Numbered from the stretch's first letter, positions 18,543 to 28,067 are shown. The stretch: 64,000 nucleotides of DNA from Bin25 sp965221765 (GCA_965221765.1 OZ244911.1:1674001-1738000), one strand, 5' to 3'. The notes: generated by a model not told the origin, from the letters alone. A program made the numbers and translations.

Positions 18543-19090
18543 TGACGTATGATTTCAATTTTACCTGATTTGTTGACCCTAACTACTTTCGAGGGCATTT
18601 TGGTTCCAGTCCATTCAAAAAGTGGCACAATGTAATCTACTTTATCGATGATGCTCCTATCAATATTAGTATATTCTTTGGGGGAGTTTTGACCCGATAG
18701 ATTCGCAGAAGTCGAAATGATAGGCTTGCCAAAATGATGGATTAAATCTCGACAGAATTTCGTTTTAATAATTCTAATTCCAACCGATCCATTTTCGGCG
18801 ACAACCTTTGAAGCTAAATTTTTTGATTCTGGATAGATAATAGTAGTTGGCGTCACGGAAGTAATCAAATCTTTAATTTGAATAGGAACACTTTGTATGT
18901 ATTGTTGGAGCATTTCTATTGAATCGACTAAAATGATAAATGGCAGATGTTTAGGTCTTTGTTTCAGATGATAGATTTTATCAGCAACAATATCTGAAGT
19001 TGCATCACCCCCAAGACCCCAAATGGTGTCGGTAGGATAGAGAATGACGTTTTTCTTCTTTAAATGTTGAACTGCCTCTGGTATATACAA
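18539..19090 (-). CDS. tsaC: Threonylcarbamoyl-AMP synthase (Sua5/YciO/YwlC family)
   Basis: Makes threonylcarbamoyl-AMP from threonine, bicarbonate and ATP for the universal t6A37 tRNA modification. The 183-residue single-domain form shows ILYPTDTIWGLGGDA near the N-terminus, LKQRPKHLPFIILV, and PIISTSANLSGQNSP, all signatures of the YrdC/Sua5 fold. The start is TTG 19090 (MYIPEAV). It sits between dapD and cca in a minus-strand run, with 32 bases to dapD. Confidence 0.95.
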   Translation of the reverse strand: MYIPEAVQHLKKKNVILYPTDTIWGLGGDATSDIVADKIYHLKQRPKHLPFIILVDSIEMLQQYIQSVPIQIKDLITSVTPTTIIYPESKNLASKVVAENGSVGIRIIKTKFCRDLIHHFGKPIISTSANLSGQNSPKEYTNIDRSIIDKVDYIVPLFEWTGTKMPSKVVRVNKSGKIEIIRH

Positions 19091-19122
19091 AAAAATAAAC
19101 TTTACATGTGTATAGACTCCTA

Positions 19123-19935
19123 TTATACCGATACTTCGTGAGTTCGTAATGCTTGGTTAAGAGAAGTTTTTTTATCTGTAGATTCTTTTCGTTTTCCAAT
19201 AATCAACGCACACGGAACCTGATAATCTCCCGATGGAAAACTTTTGGTATAACTACCAGGAATGACAACCGATCTTGGAGGAACGATTCCTTTATAAATT
19301 TTTTGTTCTGGTCCACTAACATCGATTATTTTAGTTGAAGCTGTTAATACCACATTGGCTCCAAGAACAGCATCTGAATGAATATGTACTCCTTCAACAA
19401 CGATGGACCGGGAACCTAAAAAACAATGATCTTCAATGATAATAGGAGCCGCTTGTAAAGGCTCTAAAACGCCTCCAATACCAACCCCACCACTGAGGTG
19501 TACATTTTTTCCTATTTGAGCACAACTTCCAACAGTCGCCCAGGTATCGACCATCGTTCCACTATCAACATAAGCTCCAATATTCACATAACTAGGCATC
19601 ATGATTACATTTGGAGCGATATACGAACCATAACGAGCGATAGCATGCGGTACAACACGTACTCCTTTGAATTGATAATCTTTTTTTAATGGAATTTTAT
19701 CATGAAATTCAAATGGCCCCACTTCAATTTTATTCATTTTTTGAATCGGAAAATAAAGAATAACTGCTTTTTTAACCCATTGATTTACAGACCAACCAAA
19801 TTCTCCTTTTTGTGCAACTCTTAATTTTCCATCGTCCAAGAGTTTGATTACTTTCCGGATGGCATTACTATAGGTTGTCTTAGATAAAAGAGAACGATTG
19901 TCCCAAACTTTTTCGATTGTTTGCTGAAGTTCCAT
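19123..19935 (-). CDS. dapD: Tetrahydrodipicolinate N-succinyltransferase
   Basis: Succinyl-CoA-dependent step of the lysine/diaminopimelate pathway, so the organism uses the succinylase branch. About 270 residues: a helical N-terminal domain (1-100, IEKVWDNRSLLSKTTY) and a left-handed beta helix of hexapeptide repeats (about 105-220) with MPSYVNIGAYVDSGTMVDTW and GGVGIGGVLEPLQA, followed by the IIEDHCFLGSRSIVVEGV block. ATG 19935 (MELQQTIEKVW) is preferred to a TTG three codons upstream. A promoter box lies six bases before this ATG, so the transcript may be leaderless. Confidence 0.97.
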   Translation of the reverse strand: MELQQTIEKVWDNRSLLSKTTYSNAIRKVIKLLDDGKLRVAQKGEFGWSVNQWVKKAVILYFPIQKMNKIEVGPFEFHDKIPLKKDYQFKGVRVVPHAIARYGSYIAPNVIMMPSYVNIGAYVDSGTMVDTWATVGSCAQIGKNVHLSGGVGIGGVLEPLQAAPIIIEDHCFLGSRSIVVEGVHIHSDAVLGANVVLTASTKIIDVSGPEQKIYKGIVPPRSVVIPGSYTKSFPSGDYQVPCALIIGKRKESTDKKTSLNQALRTHEVSV

Positions 19936-19941
19936 GTGAAG

Positions 19942-19949
19942 CAAATTTA
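19942..19949 (-). promoter_or_regulatory. Bacteroidota -7 promoter box for dapD
   Basis: TAAATTTG on the minus strand matches the Bacteroidota -7 consensus TAnnTTTG. A TTTG lies 21 bases upstream, close to the usual spacing of the -33 box. The box ends six bases before the dapD ATG. Confidence 0.6.
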
Positions 19950-20066
19950 TACAATCAATACGTTGATTTTCAAATAAAAAACAATATCAAAATAGTTTGA
20001 GTCATTTTTATGAATATCGACTATCTACTGATGATACATTTTTTTCTAATTAATTTTGATATGTTT

Positions 20067-20483
20067 ATGTCCCAATTGTTAGCTATTGATTATGGAACCA
20101 AAAGAGTTGGACTAGCTATTTCTGATCCTCAACAAAAAATTGCTAGTCCCCTCAAAACAATTCCATTAGAGCAAGCCATTGAGAATATCCAACAAATATC
20201 CAAAGACCATCAGATTGAAACGATTATTTTGGGTATGCCTAAACAAAAAAATGGACAATATTCTGAGATTATCAATCAAATAAAAGAATTTGAAGCTATG
20301 ATAAAAACTGTTTTGCCAAGAGTTAGAATCGTACATCATGAGGAACGGTATACATCCAAAATGGCTCAACGTATTGTTATAGATAGTGGAATTAAAAAGC
20401 AAAAACGGAAGAATAAATCATTATTAGATAAAATTAGTGCCTCTATTATTTTAGAGTCCTATATCGAAAGTATAGAGCAATAA
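20067..20483 (+). CDS. ruvX: Putative pre-16S rRNA nuclease / Holliday junction resolvase-like YqgF
   Basis: RNase H-fold protein of the YqgF/RuvX family, needed for maturation of the 16S rRNA 5' end. The N-terminus LLAIDYGTKRVGLAISDP carries the first catalytic Asp; TIILGMPKQKNGQYSE and HHEERYTSKMAQ carry the second acidic position; the C-terminus KISASIILESYIE has the last Asp region (LLDKISA). About 138 residues from ATG 20067 (MSQLLAID); an ATG two codons earlier (20061) is possible, and the longer frame from 20010 would add a non-conserved hydrophobic tail. Followed after one base by def. Confidence 0.9.
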   Translation: MSQLLAIDYGTKRVGLAISDPQQKIASPLKTIPLEQAIENIQQISKDHQIETIILGMPKQKNGQYSEIINQIKEFEAMIKTVLPRVRIVHHEERYTSKMAQRIVIDSGIKKQKRKNKSLLDKISASIILESYIESIEQ

Positions 20484-20484
20484 T

Positions 20485-21063
20485 ATGAGTTTACCCATTT
20501 ATTCTTATGGCCATAAAGTTTTAAAAAAAAAGGCGGAGCCCATTGATAAACATTATCCCAATCTTGGTGAATTGATTAATCAAATGTGGATTACCATGAA
20601 AAATGCTCAAGGAGTTGGTTTGGCCGCACCTCAAATTGGTAAATCCATAAGGCTCTTTATCGTTGATACAAGAGCATTGTATATGCCTAATGATCGATTA
20701 GAAATTCATAATCAAATTGACTTAAAGGCCTTTCATCAAACATTTATCAACCCAACCATTATCAAGGAAGAAGGAGAATTTTGGAGTTATAATGAAGGAT
20801 GTTTGAGTATTCCAACGATTCGAGAAAATATAAAACGAAAATATCGTATCAGTATTGAGTATTCAGATATCGATTTTAAGCCATATAAAAAAACTTTTGA
20901 AGGATTGCTGGCAAGGGTCATACAACACGAATATGATCATATCGAAGGCATCCTTTTTACGGATCTCCTTTCACCATTGAAAAAAAGATTACTTAAAGGT
21001 AAATTATCGGATATTCAAATTGGTAAATGTGAGGTTGATTATCCCATGCGATTTTTTTTATAG
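20485..21063 (+). CDS. def: Peptide deformylase
   Basis: Metal-dependent hydrolase that removes the formyl group from the N-terminal methionine of new proteins. It has 192 residues and all three family motifs: GVGLAAPQIG, EGCLSIP (metal Cys) and QHEYDHIEGILF (HExxH form HEYDH, two metal His and the catalytic Glu). It starts one base after ruvX ends, so the two are co-transcribed. Confidence 0.98.
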   Translation: MSLPIYSYGHKVLKKKAEPIDKHYPNLGELINQMWITMKNAQGVGLAAPQIGKSIRLFIVDTRALYMPNDRLEIHNQIDLKAFHQTFINPTIIKEEGEFWSYNEGCLSIPTIRENIKRKYRISIEYSDIDFKPYKKTFEGLLARVIQHEYDHIEGILFTDLLSPLKKRLLKGKLSDIQIGKCEVDYPMRFFL

Positions 21064-21102
21064 AATTGCTTTTTTTGCGTCTTTATTTTGTTTTATTGAT
21101 TA

Positions 21103-21864
21103 GTGAAATCGTTTAATAGGTTGGTGAAAATCATTGATGAACTTAGAGAGAAATGTCCATGGGATGCCAAACAGACTTTTGAAACTTTAAGAATCTTGAC
21201 TGTAGAAGAGATTTATGAGCTCAATGATGCCATTATTAACAGCGATTATCAAGAGCTAAAAAATGAATTAGGAGATCTTTTGATGCATATTGTGTTTTAT
21301 TGCAAAATAGCAAGTGAAAAAGGAATTTTTGAAATAGAAAATGTCCTTCATGAACTCTGTGAGAAACTAATCCAAAGACATCCACATGTTTATAAAAAAC
21401 AAAGTTTGAAAGATGAACCCTCGGTTGAAAGAAATTGGGAAAAAATAAAATTAAAAAGTGGTGCGAAAAGTGTATTGCAAGGCGTCCCAAATTCAATGGA
21501 GCCATTATCCAAAGCTACTAGAATCCAGCAAAAAGTAGCAGCTGTGGGTTTTGATTGGAAACAAAGTCATCATATTATAGAAAAAGTCAAAGAAGAAATT
21601 GATGAACTAGAAAGAGAAGTCCAAACTAATTGCAGAGAGAATATAGAAGAAGAATTTGGAGATGTCCTTTTTTCATTAATAAACTATGCTCGATTTATCG
21701 CAATCGATCCAGATCGTGCTTTACAAATGGCCAATAAAAAGTTTATGGATAGATTTCAGACAATGGAAAGACTCATCAATGAAAAAGAAGAATCAATTGC
21801 AGATCTTTCAGTTGATGAATTAGATAATTACTGGGAACAATCAAAAAAAATCAAGAATGCATAG
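21103..21864 (+). CDS. mazG: Nucleoside triphosphate pyrophosphohydrolase MazG
   Basis: House-cleaning enzyme that hydrolyses NTPs/dNTPs to monophosphates. The 253 residues form the two-domain version: a first MazG domain with LREKCPWDAKQTFETLRILT and EEIYELNDAI...ELKNELGDLLMH, and a second with VGFDWKQSHHIIEKVKEEIDEL and EEEFGDVLFSLINYARF, each carrying the E-x2-E/E-x2-D metal sites. The start is GTG 21103 (MKSFNRLVKIIDEL). It follows def by 39 bases, probably the same operon. Confidence 0.95.
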   Translation: MKSFNRLVKIIDELREKCPWDAKQTFETLRILTVEEIYELNDAIINSDYQELKNELGDLLMHIVFYCKIASEKGIFEIENVLHELCEKLIQRHPHVYKKQSLKDEPSVERNWEKIKLKSGAKSVLQGVPNSMEPLSKATRIQQKVAAVGFDWKQSHHIIEKVKEEIDELEREVQTNCRENIEEEFGDVLFSLINYARFIAIDPDRALQMANKKFMDRFQTMERLINEKEESIADLSVDELDNYWEQSKKIKNA

Positions 21865-22117
21865 ATTAAGTCATTCTATGATGGCTTGGAAATCCCACGA
21901 ATTTTTCTATTGAGATTTCGATTGTATAGCCAATACGATAGAACCTAAAATAAATTTAGTATTATGAGTTTCTTTGAGACGATAATAATGATTTTCTACA
22001 TGTCTTTCGTTAGTAGAGTAAATCATTTTTGTCAGTAATATGTTATCGAAAAAAAAGGGGATAGTTGAAGGCTGAAATTGTAATTTTATGATGTTCTACA
22101 AAAATCAAATTAAAAAC

Positions 22118-23320
22118 ATGAAAAATCCGATATTCAAGCATATTTTATTGTCAACTTTAGTACTAATTATCTTTATTTCTTCTTGTAAAAATGTTGATAA
22201 GGGTCATCAAATATCATTTGAAATAACCAATACTTTAGATTTTGAACGGAGTGAAGTCATAGGAATTTCCATAGACGACTTATCAAGTATTTTATCCTTA
22301 ACAAGTCCTAAGCATGTGAAAATTAAGGAAAGTAATTCAGACACTTATTTAGTAACGCAATGGATTGACCATGATAATAATCAATTAGATGATGAAATTC
22401 TTTTTCAAGCAAAGTTAGAACCCAATCAAAAAAAGAATTTCCAGATTATCATTGATAGTATCAGACAAGAGCCCATCAGTAATGTGGTGGCTTATTCAAG
22501 ATTTGTACCTGAACGTACCGATGATTATGCTTGGGAAAATGAAAGAGTTGCCTTCCGGACCTATGGTCCGGAAGCTCAAAGAATAGTTGAAGAAAGCCAA
22601 CCAGGAGGTACACTATCTAGTGGAATCGATCTTTGGTTAAAGCGTGTGGAATATTCTATAATTGATAAATGGTATGCCAATAATTTGAAATCACCAGGTG
22701 ATTACCATATAGATCACGGAGAAGGCTATGATCCTTATCATGTGGGCATTAGTCGAGGAACCGGAGGAACCGGAATTTGGAAAGAAGATTCTTTGATTAC
22801 CTCAAAGAATTTTATTTCTTATAAGACAATTGCAAGTGGTCCCCTACGAACTGTATTTGAGCTCTATTATGCCCCCTGGGGGCCCTATCACATTGAAGAA
22901 AAGAAACGAATCACCTTAGATTTAGGTTCTAATTTTTCAAAGTTTGAAAACTCATTGGATGCAAAGACCCCTATAAATAACTACTCTATTGGAATTACAC
23001 TCCATGATAATAAAGGTGAAGTAGTTAAGAATAAAGAATCAGGATGGTTTTTGCACTGGGAACCGATTGATGAGACGTATGTTGGTCAAGGGATAATTAT
23101 GAATTCAAAATACATCCAAGATGCAATTGTATCTCGAACAGATATTCCAGATCAAAGTCATCTGTTGGTCATTACAAACCCTAATCTTGAAAAGATTACA
23201 TTTTATGCAGGTTTTGCATGGACAAAAAGTGGCCAAATATCAAATCAAGACGATTGGAAAGAATTAGTCAAACAGCAGGTCATAAAAATCAACGAACCAT
23301 TAGAAATAAGGTTTAAGTAA
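22118..23320 (+). CDS. DUF4861 family lipoprotein
   Basis: Protein of a Bacteroidota family with unknown function, often thought of as carbohydrate-associated, but no activity is assigned. From ATG 22118 it has 400 residues, with a lipoprotein signal (hydrophobic stretch ending FISSC), so it is probably exported and lipid-anchored. The family block DHGEGYDPYHVGISRGTGG-TGIW (about residues 195-218) and PLRTVFELYYAPWG are clear. A longer start at 22088 would place ten extra residues before the signal and is less likely. It is a single gene; the 220 bases upstream hold nothing certain. Confidence 0.85.
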   Translation: MKNPIFKHILLSTLVLIIFISSCKNVDKGHQISFEITNTLDFERSEVIGISIDDLSSILSLTSPKHVKIKESNSDTYLVTQWIDHDNNQLDDEILFQAKLEPNQKKNFQIIIDSIRQEPISNVVAYSRFVPERTDDYAWENERVAFRTYGPEAQRIVEESQPGGTLSSGIDLWLKRVEYSIIDKWYANNLKSPGDYHIDHGEGYDPYHVGISRGTGGTGIWKEDSLITSKNFISYKTIASGPLRTVFELYYAPWGPYHIEEKKRITLDLGSNFSKFENSLDAKTPINNYSIGITLHDNKGEVVKNKESGWFLHWEPIDETYVGQGIIMNSKYIQDAIVSRTDIPDQSHLLVITNPNLEKITFYAGFAWTKSGQISNQDDWKELVKQQVIKINEPLEIRFK

Positions 23321-23422
23321 TGATAATCAAATAGTTATTCTTAGAAAGAGCCACTCTGAACAGTATCTTTACTGAGTTTGATGAGTGTTTACCCTTAAGA
23401 GCAAGAGAAAATCTTAAACAAA

Positions 23423-23875
23423 TTATTGACGTGTATGGAGTACACTGGGGGGACTAGATTCCATTAGAAAACTTTCAATGGCCAAACGATAGACATCAAT
23501 CCCAAAACCAGTGATTAATCCTTTGACATAGGGAGTAATGTACGATTGATGCCGAAAATTTTCTCTTGCTAACGTATTGGATATATGTACTTCAACCACT
23601 GGTGTATCAATAGCTCTAATGGCATCTCCAATGCCAACTGATGTATGAGTATATGCCGCTGCATTGAGAATAATCCCATTAAAAACAATGTCAGATTGCT
23701 GAATAAAATTGATTAATTCTCCTTCTATATTGGATTGAAAAACTTCGAAATGGATAGCCACATATGATTTTTGAAGTAATTCGAAATATTCTTCAAAAGT
23801 TTGATGTCCATAAATAGTACTTTCTCTTTTTCCGAGTAAATTTAGGTTGGGACCATTAATGATTGCAATTTTCAT
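23423..23875 (-). CDS. aroQ: 3-dehydroquinate dehydratase, type II
   Basis: Third step of the shikimate pathway. The 150 residues show the type II signatures: IINGPNLNLLGKRESTIYG at the N-terminus (catalytic Tyr in the IYG position), FQSNIEGELINFIQQ, GIILNAAAYTHTSVGIGDAI and PVVEVHISNTLARENFRHQS with the catalytic His. Start ATG 23875. Single gene, divergent from xerC across an 80-base gap. Confidence 0.97.
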   Translation of the reverse strand: MKIAIINGPNLNLLGKRESTIYGHQTFEEYFELLQKSYVAIHFEVFQSNIEGELINFIQQSDIVFNGIILNAAAYTHTSVGIGDAIRAIDTPVVEVHISNTLARENFRHQSYITPYVKGLITGFGIDVYRLAIESFLMESSPPSVLHTRQ

Positions 23876-23942
23876 GGAATGAATTTAAGGCTAAATTACG
23901 TTTTTGAAGCCTTGTCAAAATAATAAAGACACACTAAGTGAT

Positions 23943-23950
23943 TAAATTTG
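23943..23950 (+). promoter_or_regulatory. Bacteroidota -7 promoter box for xerC
   Basis: TAAATTTG matches TAnnTTTG and ends five bases before the xerC ATG (23956), so the transcript would be nearly leaderless. No good -33 box was seen at the expected distance. Confidence 0.45.
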
Positions 23951-23955
23951 AATGA

Positions 23956-24894
23956 ATGCGTGATAAAACTAAATTCATTAGTTGGAATGATGCTATAGCA
24001 GACTTCCAAACTTATATGAAAATTGAACGAGGGCTATCAGAAAATACAATTATCAGCTATTCTTCTGATTTAAAACTAATGCTTGTTTATCTTGAAAAAT
24101 ATCAAATCAATCAAAGTCCATTTGAAATTTCAACTCAAACGATTATTGAATACATCTATCATAAATCGAAATCATCTAAAAAATCATCTCAATCGAGAAC
24201 AATTTCATGCCTACAAAGCTTTTTTGATTACCTAATGTTTGAAAATATTCGGACGGATAATCCTATTGATAGGGTAGAAACTCCCAAAGTTGGTCGTCAA
24301 TTACCCAATATATTGTCTGTTAATGAAATTGAAATGATGATTGAAACAATAGATGTTAGCCATTCTTTGGGTATTAGAAATAGAGCCATCATAGAAACTA
24401 TCTATGGGAGTGGATTGAGAGTTTCTGAATTAATAGGATTAACGTTTTCCAATATTTTTTTTAAAGAAAATATTTTTCGCATTAGAGGTAAAGGAGATAA
24501 AGAAAGACTCGTTCCCATAGGGAAAATCTGTAAATATTGGTTAAAAAAATATCTTAATGAAGCGAGAAATCATTCAGAAGTTCATCATGAATACCAAGAT
24601 ATTATTTTTTTAAATCGACGAAATACATCACTGTCTCGTGTCATGGTGTTTAATATAGTAAGAATGGCAGCCCTAAATGCTCAAATCCAACAATCCATCA
24701 GTCCCCATTCTCTACGACATTCATTTGCTACCCATTTAATCGAAAACGGAGCTGATTTGAGATCGGTACAACTATTACTGGGGCATCAAAGTATCACGAC
24801 GACTGAAATTTATACCCACCTATCAAATCAATTTCTTAGGAGTGTTCTTGAAAATTATCATCCAAGAAGCAAAACGATTAAAAAGTCATTATGA
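23956..24894 (+). CDS. xer: Tyrosine recombinase XerC/XerD type
   Basis: Site-specific recombinase, most likely the chromosome dimer resolvase acting at dif. The 312 residues have an N-terminal SAM-like core-binding domain (about 10-100, FQTYMKIERGLSENTIISY) and a catalytic domain with Arg in YGSGLRVSELIGL, Lys in RGKGDKERLVPIG, His-x2-Arg in SPHSLRHSFATHLI, His in LLGHQSITTTEIY and the nucleophile Tyr in EIYTHLS. Size and motifs fit the housekeeping enzyme rather than a phage integrase, and no attachment-site duplication is visible near it. Confidence 0.93.
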   Translation: MRDKTKFISWNDAIADFQTYMKIERGLSENTIISYSSDLKLMLVYLEKYQINQSPFEISTQTIIEYIYHKSKSSKKSSQSRTISCLQSFFDYLMFENIRTDNPIDRVETPKVGRQLPNILSVNEIEMMIETIDVSHSLGIRNRAIIETIYGSGLRVSELIGLTFSNIFFKENIFRIRGKGDKERLVPIGKICKYWLKKYLNEARNHSEVHHEYQDIIFLNRRNTSLSRVMVFNIVRMAALNAQIQQSISPHSLRHSFATHLIENGADLRSVQLLLGHQSITTTEIYTHLSNQFLRSVLENYHPRSKTIKKSL

Positions 24895-24941
24895 AATCAA
24901 GAAAAATAAATTATCTTTCTATTAGATAGGTTAAAGAAAAT

Positions 24942-25709
24942 CTATACAGAATCTTTATTTATATAAGTCTTTTTAGAAAAAGGGCTAGTCCGAATGGGTT
25001 TTTTATTGATTATCAATTGAAATCCAACCCCATGGACATTATTGATTTGAACACTTTCATCCCTAGAAAATAATCGTCTCAAACGTACAATAAAAACATC
25101 CATGCTTCTTGATTTAAAAAGATTATTGGTTTTCCAAACAGTATTTAATGCGATATCTCTGGGCAATAAATCATTTTGATAGATGGCAAAAAGCCTTAGC
25201 AAATCATTTTCTTTTGGAGATAATTCGGTTTTTTCTCCATCGATGTATTCTAATGTGCGAGATCTAGAATTGTATAAATAATTCCCAAGTTTATAAACTT
25301 CTGGTGATTTTTCCTTGTATTTGGATTCTTTGATGGATTTACTACTGAGAACTCTATTGATTTTGGCTAATAATACTTCAGAGTCAAATGGTTTTGTTAA
25401 ATAGTCATCAGCACCAACTTTATAACCTTTGAGCAAATCAGATTTTAAATTTTTTGCAGTGAGAAAAAAAATAGATACGCTATCATCGATGATACGAATT
25501 TTTTCAGCGAGAGTAAACCCATCCATATGGGGCATCATGATGTCGAGTATGCATAAATCAAACTTTTCTTTGGAATAAAGAGTCAAAGCTTGATGTCCAT
25601 CTTTGGCTAATGTGACATTGAAATTGTGAGCTTCTAAGTAATCTTTAAGAAGATTGCCAAAATTGAAATCATCTTCAGCAATTAAAATTTTAGATTTAAA
25701 TTTTTTCAA
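24942..25709 (-). CDS. Response regulator transcription factor, OmpR/RprY type
   Basis: DNA-binding output protein of a two-component system; the sensor is encoded 42 bases upstream. The receiver domain (about 8-120) shows KILIAEDDFNFG (acidic pocket), the phospho-acceptor Asp in LCILDIMMPHMDGF and the conserved Lys in DYLTKPFD. The C-terminal winged helix (about 145-240) has ELSPKENDLLRLFA and SRSMDVFIVRLRRLFSRDE. 255 residues; targets unknown. Confidence 0.93.
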   Translation of the reverse strand: MKKFKSKILIAEDDFNFGNLLKDYLEAHNFNVTLAKDGHQALTLYSKEKFDLCILDIMMPHMDGFTLAEKIRIIDDSVSIFFLTAKNLKSDLLKGYKVGADDYLTKPFDSEVLLAKINRVLSSKSIKESKYKEKSPEVYKLGNYLYNSRSRTLEYIDGEKTELSPKENDLLRLFAIYQNDLLPRDIALNTVWKTNNLFKSRSMDVFIVRLRRLFSRDESVQINNVHGVGFQLIINKKPIRTSPFSKKTYINKDSV

Positions 25710-25750
25710 TTTTTTAGCCCCTAAAGTTAACTATATCGGTGTGTTTAAAT

Positions 25751-27415
25751 TCATATTTCATTAGAAAACCTCAAAGTAAACTGACATCCCTCGTTTAATT
25801 TCGTATCAATGGTAATTTTAGCTTTATGCAAATCACTAATTTGTTTAACATAGGAAAGACCTAACCCATAACCCTTGATATTATGGATATTGCCCGATTC
25901 TTTTCGATAAAATTTTTCAAAAACTAGTTTTTGTGTAGTTGATGACATGCCTCTACCGTTATCAGCGATGGATAAATAAAAAGATTTTTCTTCATTCCAT
26001 GTGCTAATATAAATTTCTGGGGATTGATCTTCTTTGGTGTATTTGATAGAATTATCAACGATATTGGTTACAAGATTTTCTAACATGTGCTGATTTCCTA
26101 ATACCGTATCATTAGTAGCATTGAACCTAGTTTGAATCAATCCCTTTTTATCTTTAATAATTAGACCTAATCCTAAGATTGCTTCATTGATGAGGGAATG
26201 AAAATGAATTAAATGTTTATCAACTTTTCCTTTTTTTTCTAGTTGAGAAACTCGAAGAACACTTTCAACATTCGTCAGCATTCTAGAATTTTCTTCTCTA
26301 ATAATATCTAGATATTGACTTAGCCTTTGAGTATTATTTCGTAACGAACTGTTATTCAAAGAATCAACTACTAAATTGATGGTAGCAATGGGAGTTTTAA
26401 ACTCATGAGTGATATTATTGATAAAATCGGTTTTTATTTCCGAAATCTTTTTTTGTTTTATCAGTCTAATTAAAACAATAGATGAAAGGGAAATAATCAA
26501 TATACTCAGTACCAGCGACAAGACACTAATGCTCAAAATAGAAGAAAACACATACTGATTTTTATTGGGGAAATAGACGACCAATTGATATTGTGCGTTG
26601 TTATTTTCGTCCATAAAAATGGGATATGTATAATTAGGCCCGTCGATTTGCTCTTTGTATCGATTGCTTCGAATTTTAGTCGCTAATCCCTTATCATAAA
26701 TACCAAATTCATAAGGGGTATTTATGTTTTTGTTATCAAACTCTTGATACAATACCATATCTAATTCTTCGGTCGATAGTCGTTTATGTATCGGTCGGGT
26801 ACTAGCATATTCTAAAAAAGTTGATTGACGAAATTGATCAGAAATTTGATGGACATTGGTGATTCGTTCAATATTTGAAAGAAATCGATCTTCTCTATCA
26901 AAGACATCACTTTTATTAATCACTAGTGCAGTAGATTTACTTTTATAATCGATTACTTTGGAACCAATAGATCCAAAATCAGTGTCAAAAAATGGCATGA
27001 TATCATATTCTTCAAAAAGAAGACCGTAGGAATAATAAGAAATAAAGTTATCAGGAGAATCTTGATCAACAAAGAAATAGATGTCTTTAAAATTAGACTC
27101 CCCTTTTTCTGAAAGAGAATCAATCAAACTATTGTAATTGGCAACATAATCCGATAGTTCTCTATACTGAATTTTTTCAGAAACCATTTGTAAAGACTGG
27201 GTCACAGCCATTGAAAATTCATTTTCTCGATCTTCCCATGTGGAATGAATCCAATATCCTTGGATAGAAACGATACCTATGACAGTGGTGATCATCAGTA
27301 AAATAAACAAACTAAAATTCGATTTATTTAATAATTTAGACTTTATAAACCCCAGGCCCTTAGACGAAGACAATTTGTCAATTCTTTTGGAAACAGAGAG
27401 AAAGGGATTTTTCAA
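25751..27415 (-). CDS. Sensor histidine kinase of the RprX-like type
   Basis: Membrane sensor paired with the response regulator downstream. The 554 residues have a first membrane helix (about 33-55, ILLMITTVIGIVSIQGYWI), an extracytoplasmic sensor part to about 290, a second helix (about 292-318, ISVLSLVLSILIISLSSIVL), then the dimerisation/phospho-acceptor helix NNITHEFKTPIATINLVVDS and an ATP-binding domain with N box NIVDNSIKYT, G1 ISIADNGRGMS, F box FEKFYRKE and G2 GYGLGLSYV. Its start overlaps the coaE stop by four bases. Signal unknown. Confidence 0.93.
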   Translation of the reverse strand: MKNPFLSVSKRIDKLSSSKGLGFIKSKLLNKSNFSLFILLMITTVIGIVSIQGYWIHSTWEDRENEFSMAVTQSLQMVSEKIQYRELSDYVANYNSLIDSLSEKGESNFKDIYFFVDQDSPDNFISYYSYGLLFEEYDIMPFFDTDFGSIGSKVIDYKSKSTALVINKSDVFDREDRFLSNIERITNVHQISDQFRQSTFLEYASTRPIHKRLSTEELDMVLYQEFDNKNINTPYEFGIYDKGLATKIRSNRYKEQIDGPNYTYPIFMDENNNAQYQLVVYFPNKNQYVFSSILSISVLSLVLSILIISLSSIVLIRLIKQKKISEIKTDFINNITHEFKTPIATINLVVDSLNNSSLRNNTQRLSQYLDIIREENSRMLTNVESVLRVSQLEKKGKVDKHLIHFHSLINEAILGLGLIIKDKKGLIQTRFNATNDTVLGNQHMLENLVTNIVDNSIKYTKEDQSPEIYISTWNEEKSFYLSIADNGRGMSSTTQKLVFEKFYRKESGNIHNIKGYGLGLSYVKQISDLHKAKITIDTKLNEGCQFTLRFSNEI

Positions 27416-28002
27416 GCAGTTGTTAAAGTCTGTAATCGAAGGTACAAAGTTTCAAAATCTTTTTTCATTTTGTATTGGTCAGTGGATTCTATCTCAAAAT
27501 CAGCATAGGTTCGTTTGATATCATCTTCCCATTGTGTGGCCATTCGAGCTTCAATCATTTGATAAGTCATTTTACTTCGACGCATGATTCTTTGCTTTCT
27601 AATTTTTCTAGGGGCTGTTACTAAAACCAAATAATCACATTCTTTGTAGGACTCCGACTCAATCATGATGGCAGCTTCTTTGGCAATGAGCCAATGCTTT
27701 TGATGTCGATGTTTAAATTCATTAAAAGCGTGTCGGATTTTTGGATGTATAATAGCATTTAATTTTTCAAGTTGATGTTTATTAGAAAAAACTATAGTCG
27801 ATAATTTGTTTTTATCAATCTCTCCATTGGGTTTAACAATAATTCCCCCAAATTGTTGAATCACTTCTTGCCTAGCGGTCGTTTCAATTAACTTTTTAGC
27901 TATTTCATCGGAGTAAAAACAGGGTACTTGTTTGTTTTCAAACAGTTTCATAAGAGTTGTTTTGCCGGCTCCGATGCCACCAGTTATTCCTACAATCACC
28001 AT
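27412..28002 (-). CDS. coaE: Dephospho-CoA kinase
   Basis: Last step of coenzyme A biosynthesis. The 196 residues start with VGITGGIGAGKTTLMKLF (P-loop) and show the family segments FYSDEIAKKLI, IHPKIRHAF and LVLVTAPRKIRKQRIMRR (lid). Complete frame. It precedes the sensor kinase gene with a four-base overlap. Confidence 0.96.
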   Translation of the reverse strand: MVIVGITGGIGAGKTTLMKLFENKQVPCFYSDEIAKKLIETTARQEVIQQFGGIIVKPNGEIDKNKLSTIVFSNKHQLEKLNAIIHPKIRHAFNEFKHRHQKHWLIAKEAAIMIESESYKECDYLVLVTAPRKIRKQRIMRRSKMTYQMIEARMATQWEDDIKRTYADFEIESTDQYKMKKDFETLYLRLQTLTTA

Positions 28003-28067
28003 TGTAACGATTGCTATAAAAACTTTTGATTCTAAAAAATAAAGCGTTGTGTTAAGTTAAATCTAGA

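Noticed and set aside
21900..22030. Minus-strand fragment reading RHVENHYYRLKETHNTKFIL
   Set aside because: Looks protein-like but covers only about 35 codons with no start and no recognised family; probably chance or a very old remnant.
23956..24894. Tyrosine recombinase as sign of an integrated element or prophage
   Set aside because: Sequence and size match the housekeeping Xer recombinases, neighbours are housekeeping genes and no attachment-site repeat or phage gene is near.
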